A stretch of DNA of 64,000 nucleotides. It comes from Runella defluvii (lineage in GTDB: Bacteria; Bacteroidota; Bacteroidia; Cytophagales; Spirosomataceae). The position numbers and the translations under genes were made by a program. The notes beneath the pieces were generated by a model, which was not told the DNA's origin, searched no databases, and saw nothing but the letters and a program-made list of their open reading frames with translations. The stretch spans positions 379,845 through 443,844 of the forward strand of contig NZ_JACIBY010000005.1 of NCBI RefSeq assembly GCF_014195535.1, read 5' to 3'. Shown piece by piece: positions 34,072 through 41,765 of the stretch (positions are counted from its first letter, which is position 1; each line of letters begins with the position of its first letter).

Positions 34072-34128
34072 TTTTGTCATTCCGTAGGAATCTTCTACCA
34101 CGTTTTAGATTCCTACGGAATGACAAAA
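34072..34128. repeat. Perfect 21-bp inverted repeat, CATTCCGTAGGAATC type
   Basis: Arms 34072-34092 and 34108-34128 are exact reverse complements (TTTTGTCATTCCGTAGGAAT... ) with a 15-base loop. This is a dispersed Bacteroidota palindrome. Its T/A tails also suit a bidirectional terminator between the convergent flotillin and propeller genes. Confidence 0.65.
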
Positions 34129-34132
34129 GGGA

Positions 34133-34981
34133 CTATTTTTTCGTCACTTTCCACAGTTGTCCCTTTCGTTCGTTGGAAACTACAAAATCGGTGTTGTTGA
34201 CAAAAACGATGGCTTCGGTCTGAGCACGGGCTATTTTTAGGCAATGCGTCGGGTGTTCTAAATTCATGCCTTGGGCAATGTCAAAAAGCAGCACTTTCCC
34301 GTAGGTGAGCAATGCCAGCGTTTTCCCGTCGGGACTCACATCGGCTCCTGTTACCATCGCGTGGCTATACACGCTGTCTTGGGGGCTGGTCTCGTAGCTG
34401 CCTGCTGCGTCGGGCACGGCATACATTTTCACCATTCGGTCGGTTTTACTGCGATTTTTGGAAAACAAATAGAGCTTGTTTTGGCGCCAAACCACCGCTT
34501 CACAATCAAAATTGAGCGAGTCGGCGGCGGGTGGATACGCGCGTTGGTCGGCGTACCTAACCCGAATACTCTCTACGCGCTCGGGTGTGAGCGGGTGAAA
34601 TTTATAAATGACCAAATCGCGGCGATTGTTGGCGTTATTGCCCACGTCGGCGAGGTAGAGGTTGCCTCGGTCGTCTTTGGCGATGTCTTCCCAGTCTTTA
34701 TTGACCAAAGGTGACAGCGGAAGCGTGCGGAGTAACGTTCCTTTTGGGTCAACTTCATAAATTTCGGCGGTGTTGCCACCGTCGTTGTGCGTCCAAAATG
34801 TCCCTTCTTTTTCCCCCAACACCAGCCCCGAAGTTTCGTGAATCTCTGGCGGCAATTGCCCTACTTGCGTTACTTTATAACGGGAGTTTGCCCGTTTGAA
34901 GCCTTCTTTTCGTCTTTCGTGGTGACAGTCGCACATCGCCACGCGCAACGTAAATGCCAGCCAAAATAGTTTTTGAAACAT
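34133..34981 (-). CDS. Secreted beta-propeller-like protein of unknown function
   Basis: A 282-residue protein with a short hydrophobic N-terminus (LFWLAFTLRVAMCDCHH) and several blade-like segments: ETSGLVLGEKEGTFWTHNDG, GNLYLADVGNNANNRRDLVI, AVVWRQNKLYLFSKNR, TGADVSPDGKTLALLTYGKV and TEAIVFVNNTDFVVSNER. It resembles phytase-like or SdiA-regulated-type six-bladed propellers, but the calcium-binding pattern is not clear. Cys residues near position 17-19 may be a lipid-attachment site (VAMCDC), a weak lipobox. Its 5' side is the 69-bp repeat array. Function unknown. Confidence 0.7.
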   Translation of the reverse strand: MFQKLFWLAFTLRVAMCDCHHERRKEGFKRANSRYKVTQVGQLPPEIHETSGLVLGEKEGTFWTHNDGGNTAEIYEVDPKGTLLRTLPLSPLVNKDWEDIAKDDRGNLYLADVGNNANNRRDLVIYKFHPLTPERVESIRVRYADQRAYPPAADSLNFDCEAVVWRQNKLYLFSKNRSKTDRMVKMYAVPDAAGSYETSPQDSVYSHAMVTGADVSPDGKTLALLTYGKVLLFDIAQGMNLEHPTHCLKIARAQTEAIVFVNNTDFVVSNERKGQLWKVTKK

Positions 34982-35042
34982 TTTCTCTTTTTCGGTTTAC
35001 AGTTTCCTGTTTGGAGTTTCGGGTCTTTGTTCTTCTTCGGGC

Positions 35043-35534
35043 GGGTTGTGAGCAACCCTTAGCACGAGCGCACATTTGCCATTTGCTTTTTGCTTTCTTC
35101 GAGCGGGTTGTGAGCAACCCTTAGCAAGAGCGCACGTTTGCCCTTTGCTTTTTGCCTCTTGCCTTCTTCGGGCGGGTTGTGAGCAACCCTTGGCACGAGC
35201 GCACGTTTGCCCTTTGCTTTTTGCCTCTTGCCTTCTTCGAGCGGGTTGGGAGCAACCCTTAGCACGAGCGCACGTTTACCCTTTGCTTTTTGCCTCTTGC
35301 CTTCTTCGAGCGGGTTGTGAGCAACCCTTAGCACGAGCGCACGTTTGCCCTTTGCTTTTTGCCTCTTGCCTTCCTCGGGCGGGTTGTGAGCAACCCTTAG
35401 CACGAGCGCACGTTTGCCCTTTGCTTTTTGCCTCTCGCCTTCTTCGGGCGGGTTGGGAGCAACCCTTAGCACGAGCGCACGTTTGCCATTTGCTTTTTGC
35501 CTCTTGCCTTCTTCGAGCGGGTTGTGAGCAACCC
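35043..35534. repeat. 69-bp tandem repeat array (eight units)
   Basis: The hairpin GGGTTGTGAGCAACCC (6-bp stem, loop TGAG) starts at 35043, 35105, 35174, 35243, 35312, 35381, 35450 and 35519. Spacing is 62 once, then exactly 69 six times. Units at 35243 and 35450 have loop GGAG. Between hairpins lies a conserved stretch (ACGAGCGCACGTTTGCC and on). Because 69 is a multiple of three both strands look coding, but the peptides are mirrored repeats and no start signal is seen. The array occupies the divergent intergenic region 34982-35650, which holds no other feature. Confidence 0.85.
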
Positions 35535-35650
35535 TTGGCACGGGAGTTTGCCTTTTCCCCTTGAAAATACGTAGATTTGGGTGAATTTACCGTTTCGACC
35601 CAAATCCTCTCCAAAAATCTTAAAATTACCCTAAAAGGTTCAGTCTGACC

Positions 35651-36739
35651 ATGCAAAAATCATTTCCTTTTTCCCTTCGACTCGCGGGGTGGCTTCTTTC
35701 CTCGGTAATTATCGTTTATATCTTGTACGTTCTCCGCGAAACCATCGTACCCCTCACCTTTTCGGTGTTATTTTCGGTGCTACTGTACCCCATTTGTGCT
35801 TTTTTAGAACGTTGGCGTTTCCCTCGTTTGTTGGCCATTACCATTGCCCAAATCATCTTTTTTGCGGTTTTGGTAGGATTGATTTACTTGGCTTCCATTC
35901 AAATCATCAGTTTTGGAGAAGAGCTTCCTCGTTTGGAGAAAAAAGCCAATTATTGGATTGACCAAGGACAAGATTTTTTAAGTGATAATTTTGGCATGAG
36001 CCGCCGTAAACAAATTACCGAAGGCCGCAAGTACCTCACCGAAGCCCTCAAAAATAGTGCATCGGTCCTGACGGGGGCCGTTGCTACCACCACAGGTACG
36101 CTGGCTTCAGCTACGCTTGTTCCTTTGTTTGTATTTTTCTTTTTGCTTTACCGCGATTTCTTCCGTCAGTTTTTTTACAAATTGTTTGATAGCCGCCACA
36201 AACGCCGCGTCGATCAAGCCATTCGGCGGATTTATGAGGTTGTACAAGGCTACCTCGTAGGACTGGTTTCGGTGATTCTGATTGTGGGAGTGCTCAATTC
36301 CGCAGGTTTGCTGCTGCTTGGCGTCCCGCACGCGGTTTTCTTTGGTTTTTTTGCGTCTTGCTTGTTGCTTATCCCTTACATCGGTTTGTTGATAGGCTCT
36401 ATTTTACCCGCTTTAATGGCCTTGGTTGCGCTCGATTCGCCCATGTATTCGCTGGGAGTATTGGCCGTTTTTGGGGTGATTCAAATACTAGAAGGAAATT
36501 TCATTACGCCTTACATCGTCGGTTCTAAAGTGAGTGTCAACCCGCTTGCATCCATGATTGTCTTGATTTTTGGGGGACAACTTTGGGGCGTTTCAGGCTT
36601 GATTTTGGCCCTTCCCGTTACGGCCATTGTGAAAGTTATTTTTGATTCGGTCGAAGCCCTCAAACCTTTTGGTTATTTATTGGGAGAAGCCGAAGATCGT
36701 GCGCCACTCGACTGGCCAACATTTGATAAAAAACACTAA
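35651..36739 (+). CDS. AI-2E family transporter
   Basis: A 362-residue protein of the AI-2E/PerM (UPF0118) transporter family. It has about eight hydrophobic helices: two near the N-terminus (LAGWLLSSVIIVYILYVL, LTFSVLFSVLLYPI, LLAITIAQIIFFAVLVGLIY), a soluble segment (about 85-140), a long re-entrant-like region (AVATTTGTLASATLVPLFVF) and the conserved GYLVGLVSVILIVGVLNSAG, FFGFFASCLLLIPYIG, EGNFITPYIVGSKVSVNP and FGGQLWGVSGLILALPV. The substrate is not defined by sequence. Its 5' side carries the 69-bp array. Start ATG at 35651. Confidence 0.9.
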   Translation: MQKSFPFSLRLAGWLLSSVIIVYILYVLRETIVPLTFSVLFSVLLYPICAFLERWRFPRLLAITIAQIIFFAVLVGLIYLASIQIISFGEELPRLEKKANYWIDQGQDFLSDNFGMSRRKQITEGRKYLTEALKNSASVLTGAVATTTGTLASATLVPLFVFFFLLYRDFFRQFFYKLFDSRHKRRVDQAIRRIYEVVQGYLVGLVSVILIVGVLNSAGLLLLGVPHAVFFGFFASCLLLIPYIGLLIGSILPALMALVALDSPMYSLGVLAVFGVIQILEGNFITPYIVGSKVSVNPLASMIVLIFGGQLWGVSGLILALPVTAIVKVIFDSVEALKPFGYLLGEAEDRAPLDWPTFDKKH

Positions 36740-36807
36740 ATTGCACCCCAATTAATTCATTTTTTTATCAACAAAATACCAAAACCAAACCCTTTTAACA
36801 TTCCCCA

Positions 36808-39258
36808 ATGAAATACATTCGTGCGTTGTTGAGTCTGCTGGTAGCTGGTGGATTGACGTACATTTTTAGCCGCCCGCTTGGGCCTGCTCCTGCTTTGGGA
36901 CCTTTTTTTAGTCCGTTTACGGGTTTTTGGCAAAATGCCGAGTCGCCCGATAAACAACCCCCAGCCGACATTAAACTTCAAGGGCTAAAAGGCGAAGTTA
37001 CGGTCAAATACGACGACAACGGAGTGCCGCACATCTTTGCCGATAACGACGAAGATTTGTATTTCGCCCAAGGTTTCATCATTGCCCGCGACCGTCTTTG
37101 GCAAATGGACTTTTACAGTCGCGTAGCGGCAGGGCGTTTGAGTGAGGTAATGGGGCCTTTGGCACTTGATTTTGACCGCTATAATCGTCGTCTCCAACTA
37201 CCCGAAGGAGCCGAGAGATTGGCGGAGTCATTTACCCATGAGCCTACGTCTAAGCTCATTGTAGAGTCTTATTCGGCGGGGGTAAACGCTTATATTCAAC
37301 AGGTTTCGTACAAAGATTTGGCCATTGAGTATAAAATTCTTGGCTATACGCCCGAAGCTTGGTCGCCGCTTAAAACAGCCTTGGTAGAAATGGTGATGCG
37401 CAAAGACATGAACGCGCGCTCGGACGACTACCGCATGGCCAATGCTTTGGCGAAGTTTGGCAAAGAAACCATGAACGACCTCTTTCCTGACTATCCCGTA
37501 GAAGAGTCGCCGATTGTACCCTCGGGCACAAAATGGGATTTTACGCCACTGGCCGTTCCCAAAGTACCCGAACTTATGAAAGCGAGCATCGCCGCCAATC
37601 TCGACCTTGAAGCTGAAAACCCTGGTATTGGCTCCAACAACTGGGCGGTTCATGGTTCGCGTACAGCCTCTGGGCTGCCTTTGCTCGCCAACGACCCCCA
37701 CTTAGGGCTAAGTCTTCCTTCTATTTGGTACCAAATGCAGTTGGTTTCACCCACGGTCAACGTCTATGGCGTATGCGTGCCCGGTTGGCCAGGGATTGGC
37801 ATTGGGTTCAACAAAGACATTGCTTGGGGAATGACCAACGTCGGTTCGGACGTGTTTGATTTGTTCCAAATTCAGTTCAAAGACAATACGTTCAAAGAAT
37901 ACAAATACGGCAACGACTGGCGCCCTGTCACGTCGAGAGTCAGTGAATTTAAGGTAAAAGGTTCGCCCGAAATCATCCGTGATACCGTTCTTTATACCCA
38001 CCACGGCCCGATTCTTTATAGCCAAGGACAAAAACCTTTCTTCTCCGATTTACCCGTTGGTCATGCACTTACGTGGGTAGGTCCCGTAGCCGCAGGAAAT
38101 TCAGTGAAGGCGTTGTACCTCATCAACCACGGTAAAAATTACGACGATTACCGTAAAATTTTACCCTATTTAGCCGCTCCAGGTTTCAATGTTGTGTTTG
38201 CCAGCAATCAAAACGACGTGGCCATTACCTCAGCGGGGCATTTTCCGTTGAAATGGAAAGAGCAAGGAAAATATTCGCTCGATGGCGCTAACCCTGAGCA
38301 CGAGTGGAAAGCGTGGATTCCCGTGGAGCAAACACCTTACGTCAAAAATCCTGCCCGTGGCTTTGTAAGTTCGGCCAATCAGTTTCCCGCTGACCCTTCT
38401 TACCCGTATTATTTGGGGTGGAAATTTGCGCCCGCCGAACGGGGTATTCGTATCAATGAGCGTTTGGGCAACATGACCAAAGCAACCCCCGACAGCTTAC
38501 GTCTCCTCCAAAATGATAATTTCAACGTAGAAGCACGCCGCATTCTGCCCGAATTACTCAAGTATTTGGAAAAAGACCCTAGCGCCAAAGCCTTGCCAGC
38601 CTACGGCGTGTTGGCCAAATGGAACTTGCGCAACGACCCCAACGAAATTGCGCCTACCATTTTTGAGCGTTTCGTAAAAGAACTGCGGCTGGCGATTTGG
38701 GAAGATGAGTTTCCAACGCAAGACGAAAAAGCGCCCATGTCACAGCCTACCCGCGACCGTACGTGGGCTATGCTCCAAAAACAACCCAATGCGAAGTGGT
38801 TTGACAACGTAAAAACGACCGACAAGGTAGAAACCGCCGCTGACATTATTACAACCACTTTCAAAGCTACCATTGACTCGCTTACGGTAAAATACGGGCC
38901 ATATAATCCACAAACGTGGGTTTGGGGGACTGCCAAAGGAACTGACATCAAGCACCTTGTACCGTTATTCAAGTCGTTTTCGCGCATGGATATCATCAAC
39001 GGAGGGGGGGCTAACATTGTCAACGCAACCACCGAAGCAGGTCATGGCCCATCGTGGCGAATGGTGGTGCAGCTCGACAAAACGTGGCCCAAAGCCTACG
39101 GTTTGTACCCAGGGGGGCAGTCGGGCAACCCAGGTAGCCCACACTACGACAACATGGTGGAAAAATGGGCCAAAGGCGAACTCAACGAGTTAGTGTTTTT
39201 GAAGTCGAAAGACGAACAACACCCTCGCATCAAATCAACCGTCAAATTACAACGCTAA
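36808..39258 (+). CDS. Penicillin acylase family protein (Ntn hydrolase)
   Basis: An 816-residue exported precursor. After a signal-like segment (YIRALLSLLVAGGLTYIF) and the alpha subunit (DDNGVPHIFADNDEDLYFAQ, RDRLWQMDFYSRVAAGRLSE) comes the autoprocessing site with the N-terminal nucleophile Ser276 (NPGIG-SNNWAVHG), then the beta subunit (NDPHLGLSLPSIWYQ, FNKDIAWGMTNVGSDV, TGNSV-like and HGPSWRMVVQL). Members cleave amides such as penicillins or acyl-homoserine lactones; which one here is not evident. The downstream small membrane gene starts 12 bp after its stop, so co-transcription is likely. Confidence 0.9.
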   Translation: MKYIRALLSLLVAGGLTYIFSRPLGPAPALGPFFSPFTGFWQNAESPDKQPPADIKLQGLKGEVTVKYDDNGVPHIFADNDEDLYFAQGFIIARDRLWQMDFYSRVAAGRLSEVMGPLALDFDRYNRRLQLPEGAERLAESFTHEPTSKLIVESYSAGVNAYIQQVSYKDLAIEYKILGYTPEAWSPLKTALVEMVMRKDMNARSDDYRMANALAKFGKETMNDLFPDYPVEESPIVPSGTKWDFTPLAVPKVPELMKASIAANLDLEAENPGIGSNNWAVHGSRTASGLPLLANDPHLGLSLPSIWYQMQLVSPTVNVYGVCVPGWPGIGIGFNKDIAWGMTNVGSDVFDLFQIQFKDNTFKEYKYGNDWRPVTSRVSEFKVKGSPEIIRDTVLYTHHGPILYSQGQKPFFSDLPVGHALTWVGPVAAGNSVKALYLINHGKNYDDYRKILPYLAAPGFNVVFASNQNDVAITSAGHFPLKWKEQGKYSLDGANPEHEWKAWIPVEQTPYVKNPARGFVSSANQFPADPSYPYYLGWKFAPAERGIRINERLGNMTKATPDSLRLLQNDNFNVEARRILPELLKYLEKDPSAKALPAYGVLAKWNLRNDPNEIAPTIFERFVKELRLAIWEDEFPTQDEKAPMSQPTRDRTWAMLQKQPNAKWFDNVKTTDKVETAADIITTTFKATIDSLTVKYGPYNPQTWVWGTAKGTDIKHLVPLFKSFSRMDIINGGGANIVNATTEAGHGPSWRMVVQLDKTWPKAYGLYPGGQSGNPGSPHYDNMVEKWAKGELNELVFLKSKDEQHPRIKSTVKLQR

Positions 39259-39270
39259 ACTCTCCGACTC

Positions 39271-39606
39271 ATGCTTTATATTCTTATTCTTGTCATAAGC
39301 GGTATTGCTCAATTTTTAGGCCCTTGGTGGCTGATGCCCATCGTATGTTTTGGGCTTTGTTTTTGGAAAGCTAAAAATGCCAAAGAAGCGTACGGAATTG
39401 CGTTTGCCGCAGTTTCTACTTTATGGTTAGGGTATTCATTGTTCCAAAGTGTCTCCAGCGGAGGAGCATTTCCCCTAAAAGTGGCCGAAATTTTCAAATT
39501 ACCAAACGCCGCCAGCCTTTTTGCCGCCGTCACCCTCGTGGGAGGATTAGTGGCGGGCTTCGCAGGTTTAGCAGGTCATTATTGTCGCTTGGCGCTAAAA
39601 CCCTAG
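39271..39606 (+). CDS. Small membrane protein of unknown function
   Basis: A 111-residue integral membrane protein with about three hydrophobic helices (LYILILVISGIAQFLGPWWL, MPIVCFGLCFW, SLFAAVTLVGGLVAGFAGLA) and an EAYGIAFAAVSTLWLGYS stretch. No domain is recognised. It begins 12 bp after the penicillin acylase stop and probably belongs to that transcript. The repeat cluster starts about 10 bases after its stop. Confidence 0.7.
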   Translation: MLYILILVISGIAQFLGPWWLMPIVCFGLCFWKAKNAKEAYGIAFAAVSTLWLGYSLFQSVSSGGAFPLKVAEIFKLPNAASLFAAVTLVGGLVAGFAGLAGHYCRLALKP

Positions 39607-39615
39607 CCGTGCAAA

Positions 39616-39829
39616 GGGTTGCTCACAACCCGCTCGAAGAAGGCAAAGTGCAAGAGGCAAAAAGGGCAAACGTGCAAAGGGTTGCTCCAAACGTGCAAAG
39701 GGTTGCTCACAACCCGTCCAAAGGAGGCAAGAGGCAAAAAGCAAGATGCGTGTCAAGGGTTGCTCATAACCCGCCCGAAGCAGGCAAGAGGCAAAAAGCA
39801 AGATGCGTGTCAAGGGTTGCTCACAACCC
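39616..39829. repeat. Five diverged copies of the TGAG-loop hairpin repeat
   Basis: AAGGGTTGCTCACAACCC or close variants start at 39616, 39679, 39700, 39757 and 39814, spaced 63, 21, 57 and 57 bases, all multiples of three. Flanks carry the same CAAGAGGCAAAAAGC-type sequence as the 35-kb array, in the opposite orientation. The copies occupy the gap 39607-39951, which otherwise holds a terminator only. Confidence 0.75.
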
Positions 39830-39855
39830 GCCCGAGACAGAAACTTCAACTAACA

Positions 39856-39892
39856 AAAATCCCCGAGCCTTTAACAAGGACTCGGGGATTTT
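39856..39892. terminator. Bidirectional terminator
   Basis: A 12-bp perfect stem (AAAATCCCCGAG / CTCGGGGATTTT) with A and T tails on both sides lies between two convergent genes, so it can serve either direction. Confidence 0.75.
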
Positions 39893-39951
39893 ATTTGTAA
39901 AGAATAGTCTGTCAACTCCTCATCACTTATCTGTCATAACTCATCACTCCT

Positions 39952-40596
39952 CTAATAGTACCTTGGATTGCCCAACGGTAGCGCGCTGATGATGGTAATC
40001 GACGTAATATCTGGATTGAAAGGCGTTGTCAACGTGTGCTCAATTTCGAGTTTAATATAACGGAAAGAAACCCCAATTTTGGGCGCTACCGTGATGAACG
40101 CATCTTGGTTTTTGCGACGGAATGTAAAGCGGTTTTCGGTCAACAAGTCTTTGGCTTCTAGTTTACCAATGTACGAAACGCCAGCACCCAGTCCCAAGTA
40201 AAAACGAGGTTTCCAAGGTCGCTCCAAAATCCGATAGGGTGACGACAAATAATAGTCGGCGTACAACAACCCAAACGACGTGAATTTTTGCTGAATAATG
40301 CTCTTTGACTCTACATCCTCAAATGAGGGTCGGAAGAAGCCGCCCAATTTTAGGCCAACGTTAAACCGATTGGATGCCATGTAATATGGCGACAAAAACA
40401 CCTGCCACGTAGGAGCTGTTTTCGGGAGAAAAAATGGGCTAAAATCGTAAGAACCACCCGCTTTCATCAAACCAGGCCCGACACCCACATTCATCCAAAA
40501 ACGGCGACTGTCTTCGTCGATTTTTACAAAACGTTGAGCATACGACTGCACTCCCACTAACATGCTCAACAACGCAACTAGGTATAATTTTTTCAT
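39952..40596 (-). CDS. Outer-membrane beta-barrel-like protein
   Basis: A 214-residue secreted protein with a signal peptide (MKKLYLVALLSMLVGVQS, cleavage near YAQ). The mature part has barrel-like strands (WMNVGVGPGLMK, VFLSPYYMASNRFNVGLKLG, FTSFGLLYADYYLS, RFYLGLGAGVSYIG, FITVAPKIGVSFRYIKLEIE). No specific family is recognised. I used the ATG at 40596 because the longer frame (start 40662) adds residues before the signal peptide. It is divergent from the lipoprotein gene at 40732. Confidence 0.72.
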   Translation of the reverse strand: MKKLYLVALLSMLVGVQSYAQRFVKIDEDSRRFWMNVGVGPGLMKAGGSYDFSPFFLPKTAPTWQVFLSPYYMASNRFNVGLKLGGFFRPSFEDVESKSIIQQKFTSFGLLYADYYLSSPYRILERPWKPRFYLGLGAGVSYIGKLEAKDLLTENRFTFRRKNQDAFITVAPKIGVSFRYIKLEIEHTLTTPFNPDITSITIISALPLGNPRYY

Positions 40597-40731
40597 GTAC
40601 GTAAGCTTAGTTATACTCAGCGTCAGAGCAATAAGCATACCAGTTTTATGAACGTTGCTCAAACTACCAGAATCGTTTTTAGCAATTTCCCCGTATATTT
40701 GTCTGAGAAACTATCGAAAACGATTTGTGAA

Positions 40732-41718
40732 ATGAAGAAGTGGCTGACAATAATTGTATGGATTGGATTGGTAGGGCTGATAGGGTGCGAAAATCCATTT
40801 TTTAACGGAAGAACATCGGGAACTTCGGGCAAATGTGAAGCGGGCGCTCCCATCAGTACTTCGGAAGTCACCGACCAAGACCGTGGCTTTTTTAATCCAC
40901 AAGATAGTTTGTACTACGCCACAGCCGTGTTTGGTATTTTTTACCGAGGCGGTCTGACCAATCCTTGTGAGTTGGTACGTCGGCCTATTTCGTTTAAAAC
41001 GGTTCTCTCTCGTAAATTCAAAATCGTTTGGGATGGCCCCAAAGGCACTACGACCGACCGAAAAGCCGCCCGAGCCTTGATTCGATTTACCGACAAAGCG
41101 TATCGGGACGACATTGACGTCAACTTGCCGCCTGTGGACACCCTTCGGCCTTATCCGTACGAAATTTTGATTTCTCAAGACACCACCTATACCAATATTT
41201 TCACAGGACGTGAGTACAAAGTGGCCCTTCGGAAAGGTTATTCCAACCTGCTCGACGAAGTCAAATGTGCCGAAGTGAGCCTTTCTTCGACCAAAACGTT
41301 TGATAGCAATCGGGTAATTCTTGAAAACTCTACCACGGGCAGTTGGTCGCAGCGCTATTTCTTCAAAGCCTCCGACTTTGCTCAAAATGTGCAGTACGTA
41401 GTGGTTCGGGAAAAAGAGTGTGCCACTTGCAACGTCCCTATTCCCACGCTCACTGCCGAAAAATACACCATTACGAAGGGGGAAGAAATCACCTTATCAT
41501 TGTCGGGCTGCCCCGTCAACGAATATGGTCAGGGGCCATTGGAATGGTTTTACCAAACTGCCAATGGCACCAAAACGCTGATGCAACGGTACAGTTACTC
41601 ACCGCGCAATCAACGCAGTTTTTCGCCGCAAGAAACCACCACGTACTTTTTACGTTGCCAAGGCGAGTGGTACTGCAAACCTCAGAAAGAAGTAAGCGTA
41701 ACGATTGAGGTAAAATAG
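40732..41718 (+). CDS. Lipoprotein of unknown function
   Basis: A 328-residue lipoprotein with signal and lipobox (WLTIIVWIGLVGLIGC). The mature part has two domains: residues about 40-210 with Cys and Pro-rich strands (STSEVTDQDRGFF, SFKTVLSRKFKIVW, YEILISQDTTYTNIF), and a C-terminal 90-residue beta-sandwich (VPIPTLTAEKYTITKGEEIT to TTYFLRCQGEW) reminiscent of Ig-like domains of secreted Bacteroidota proteins. No function is inferred. I used the ATG at 40732 because the longer frame (40648) has no signal. Confidence 0.72.
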   Translation: MKKWLTIIVWIGLVGLIGCENPFFNGRTSGTSGKCEAGAPISTSEVTDQDRGFFNPQDSLYYATAVFGIFYRGGLTNPCELVRRPISFKTVLSRKFKIVWDGPKGTTTDRKAARALIRFTDKAYRDDIDVNLPPVDTLRPYPYEILISQDTTYTNIFTGREYKVALRKGYSNLLDEVKCAEVSLSSTKTFDSNRVILENSTTGSWSQRYFFKASDFAQNVQYVVVREKECATCNVPIPTLTAEKYTITKGEEITLSLSGCPVNEYGQGPLEWFYQTANGTKTLMQRYSYSPRNQRSFSPQETTTYFLRCQGEWYCKPQKEVSVTIEVK

Positions 41719-41765
41719 GTTCTTTTGCGCAACTTTGTGGTTCGATTTAATTAATCACAATTCGC

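Noticed and set aside
35043-35534. Possible CRISPR array
   Set aside because: The whole 69-bp unit is repeated almost unchanged, so there are no unique spacers, and no cas gene is near.
35059-35564. Two long opposite-strand open frames (160-162 codons) in the 69-bp array
   Set aside because: They exist because the repeat period is a multiple of three and lacks stops. Both predict repetitive peptides, mirrored on the two strands, without a start signal or domain.
39423-39989. 188-codon frame overlapping the small membrane gene and the repeats
   Set aside because: Its second half is translated repeat (RVAHNP units) and its first half is out of frame with the better supported gene at 39271-39606.
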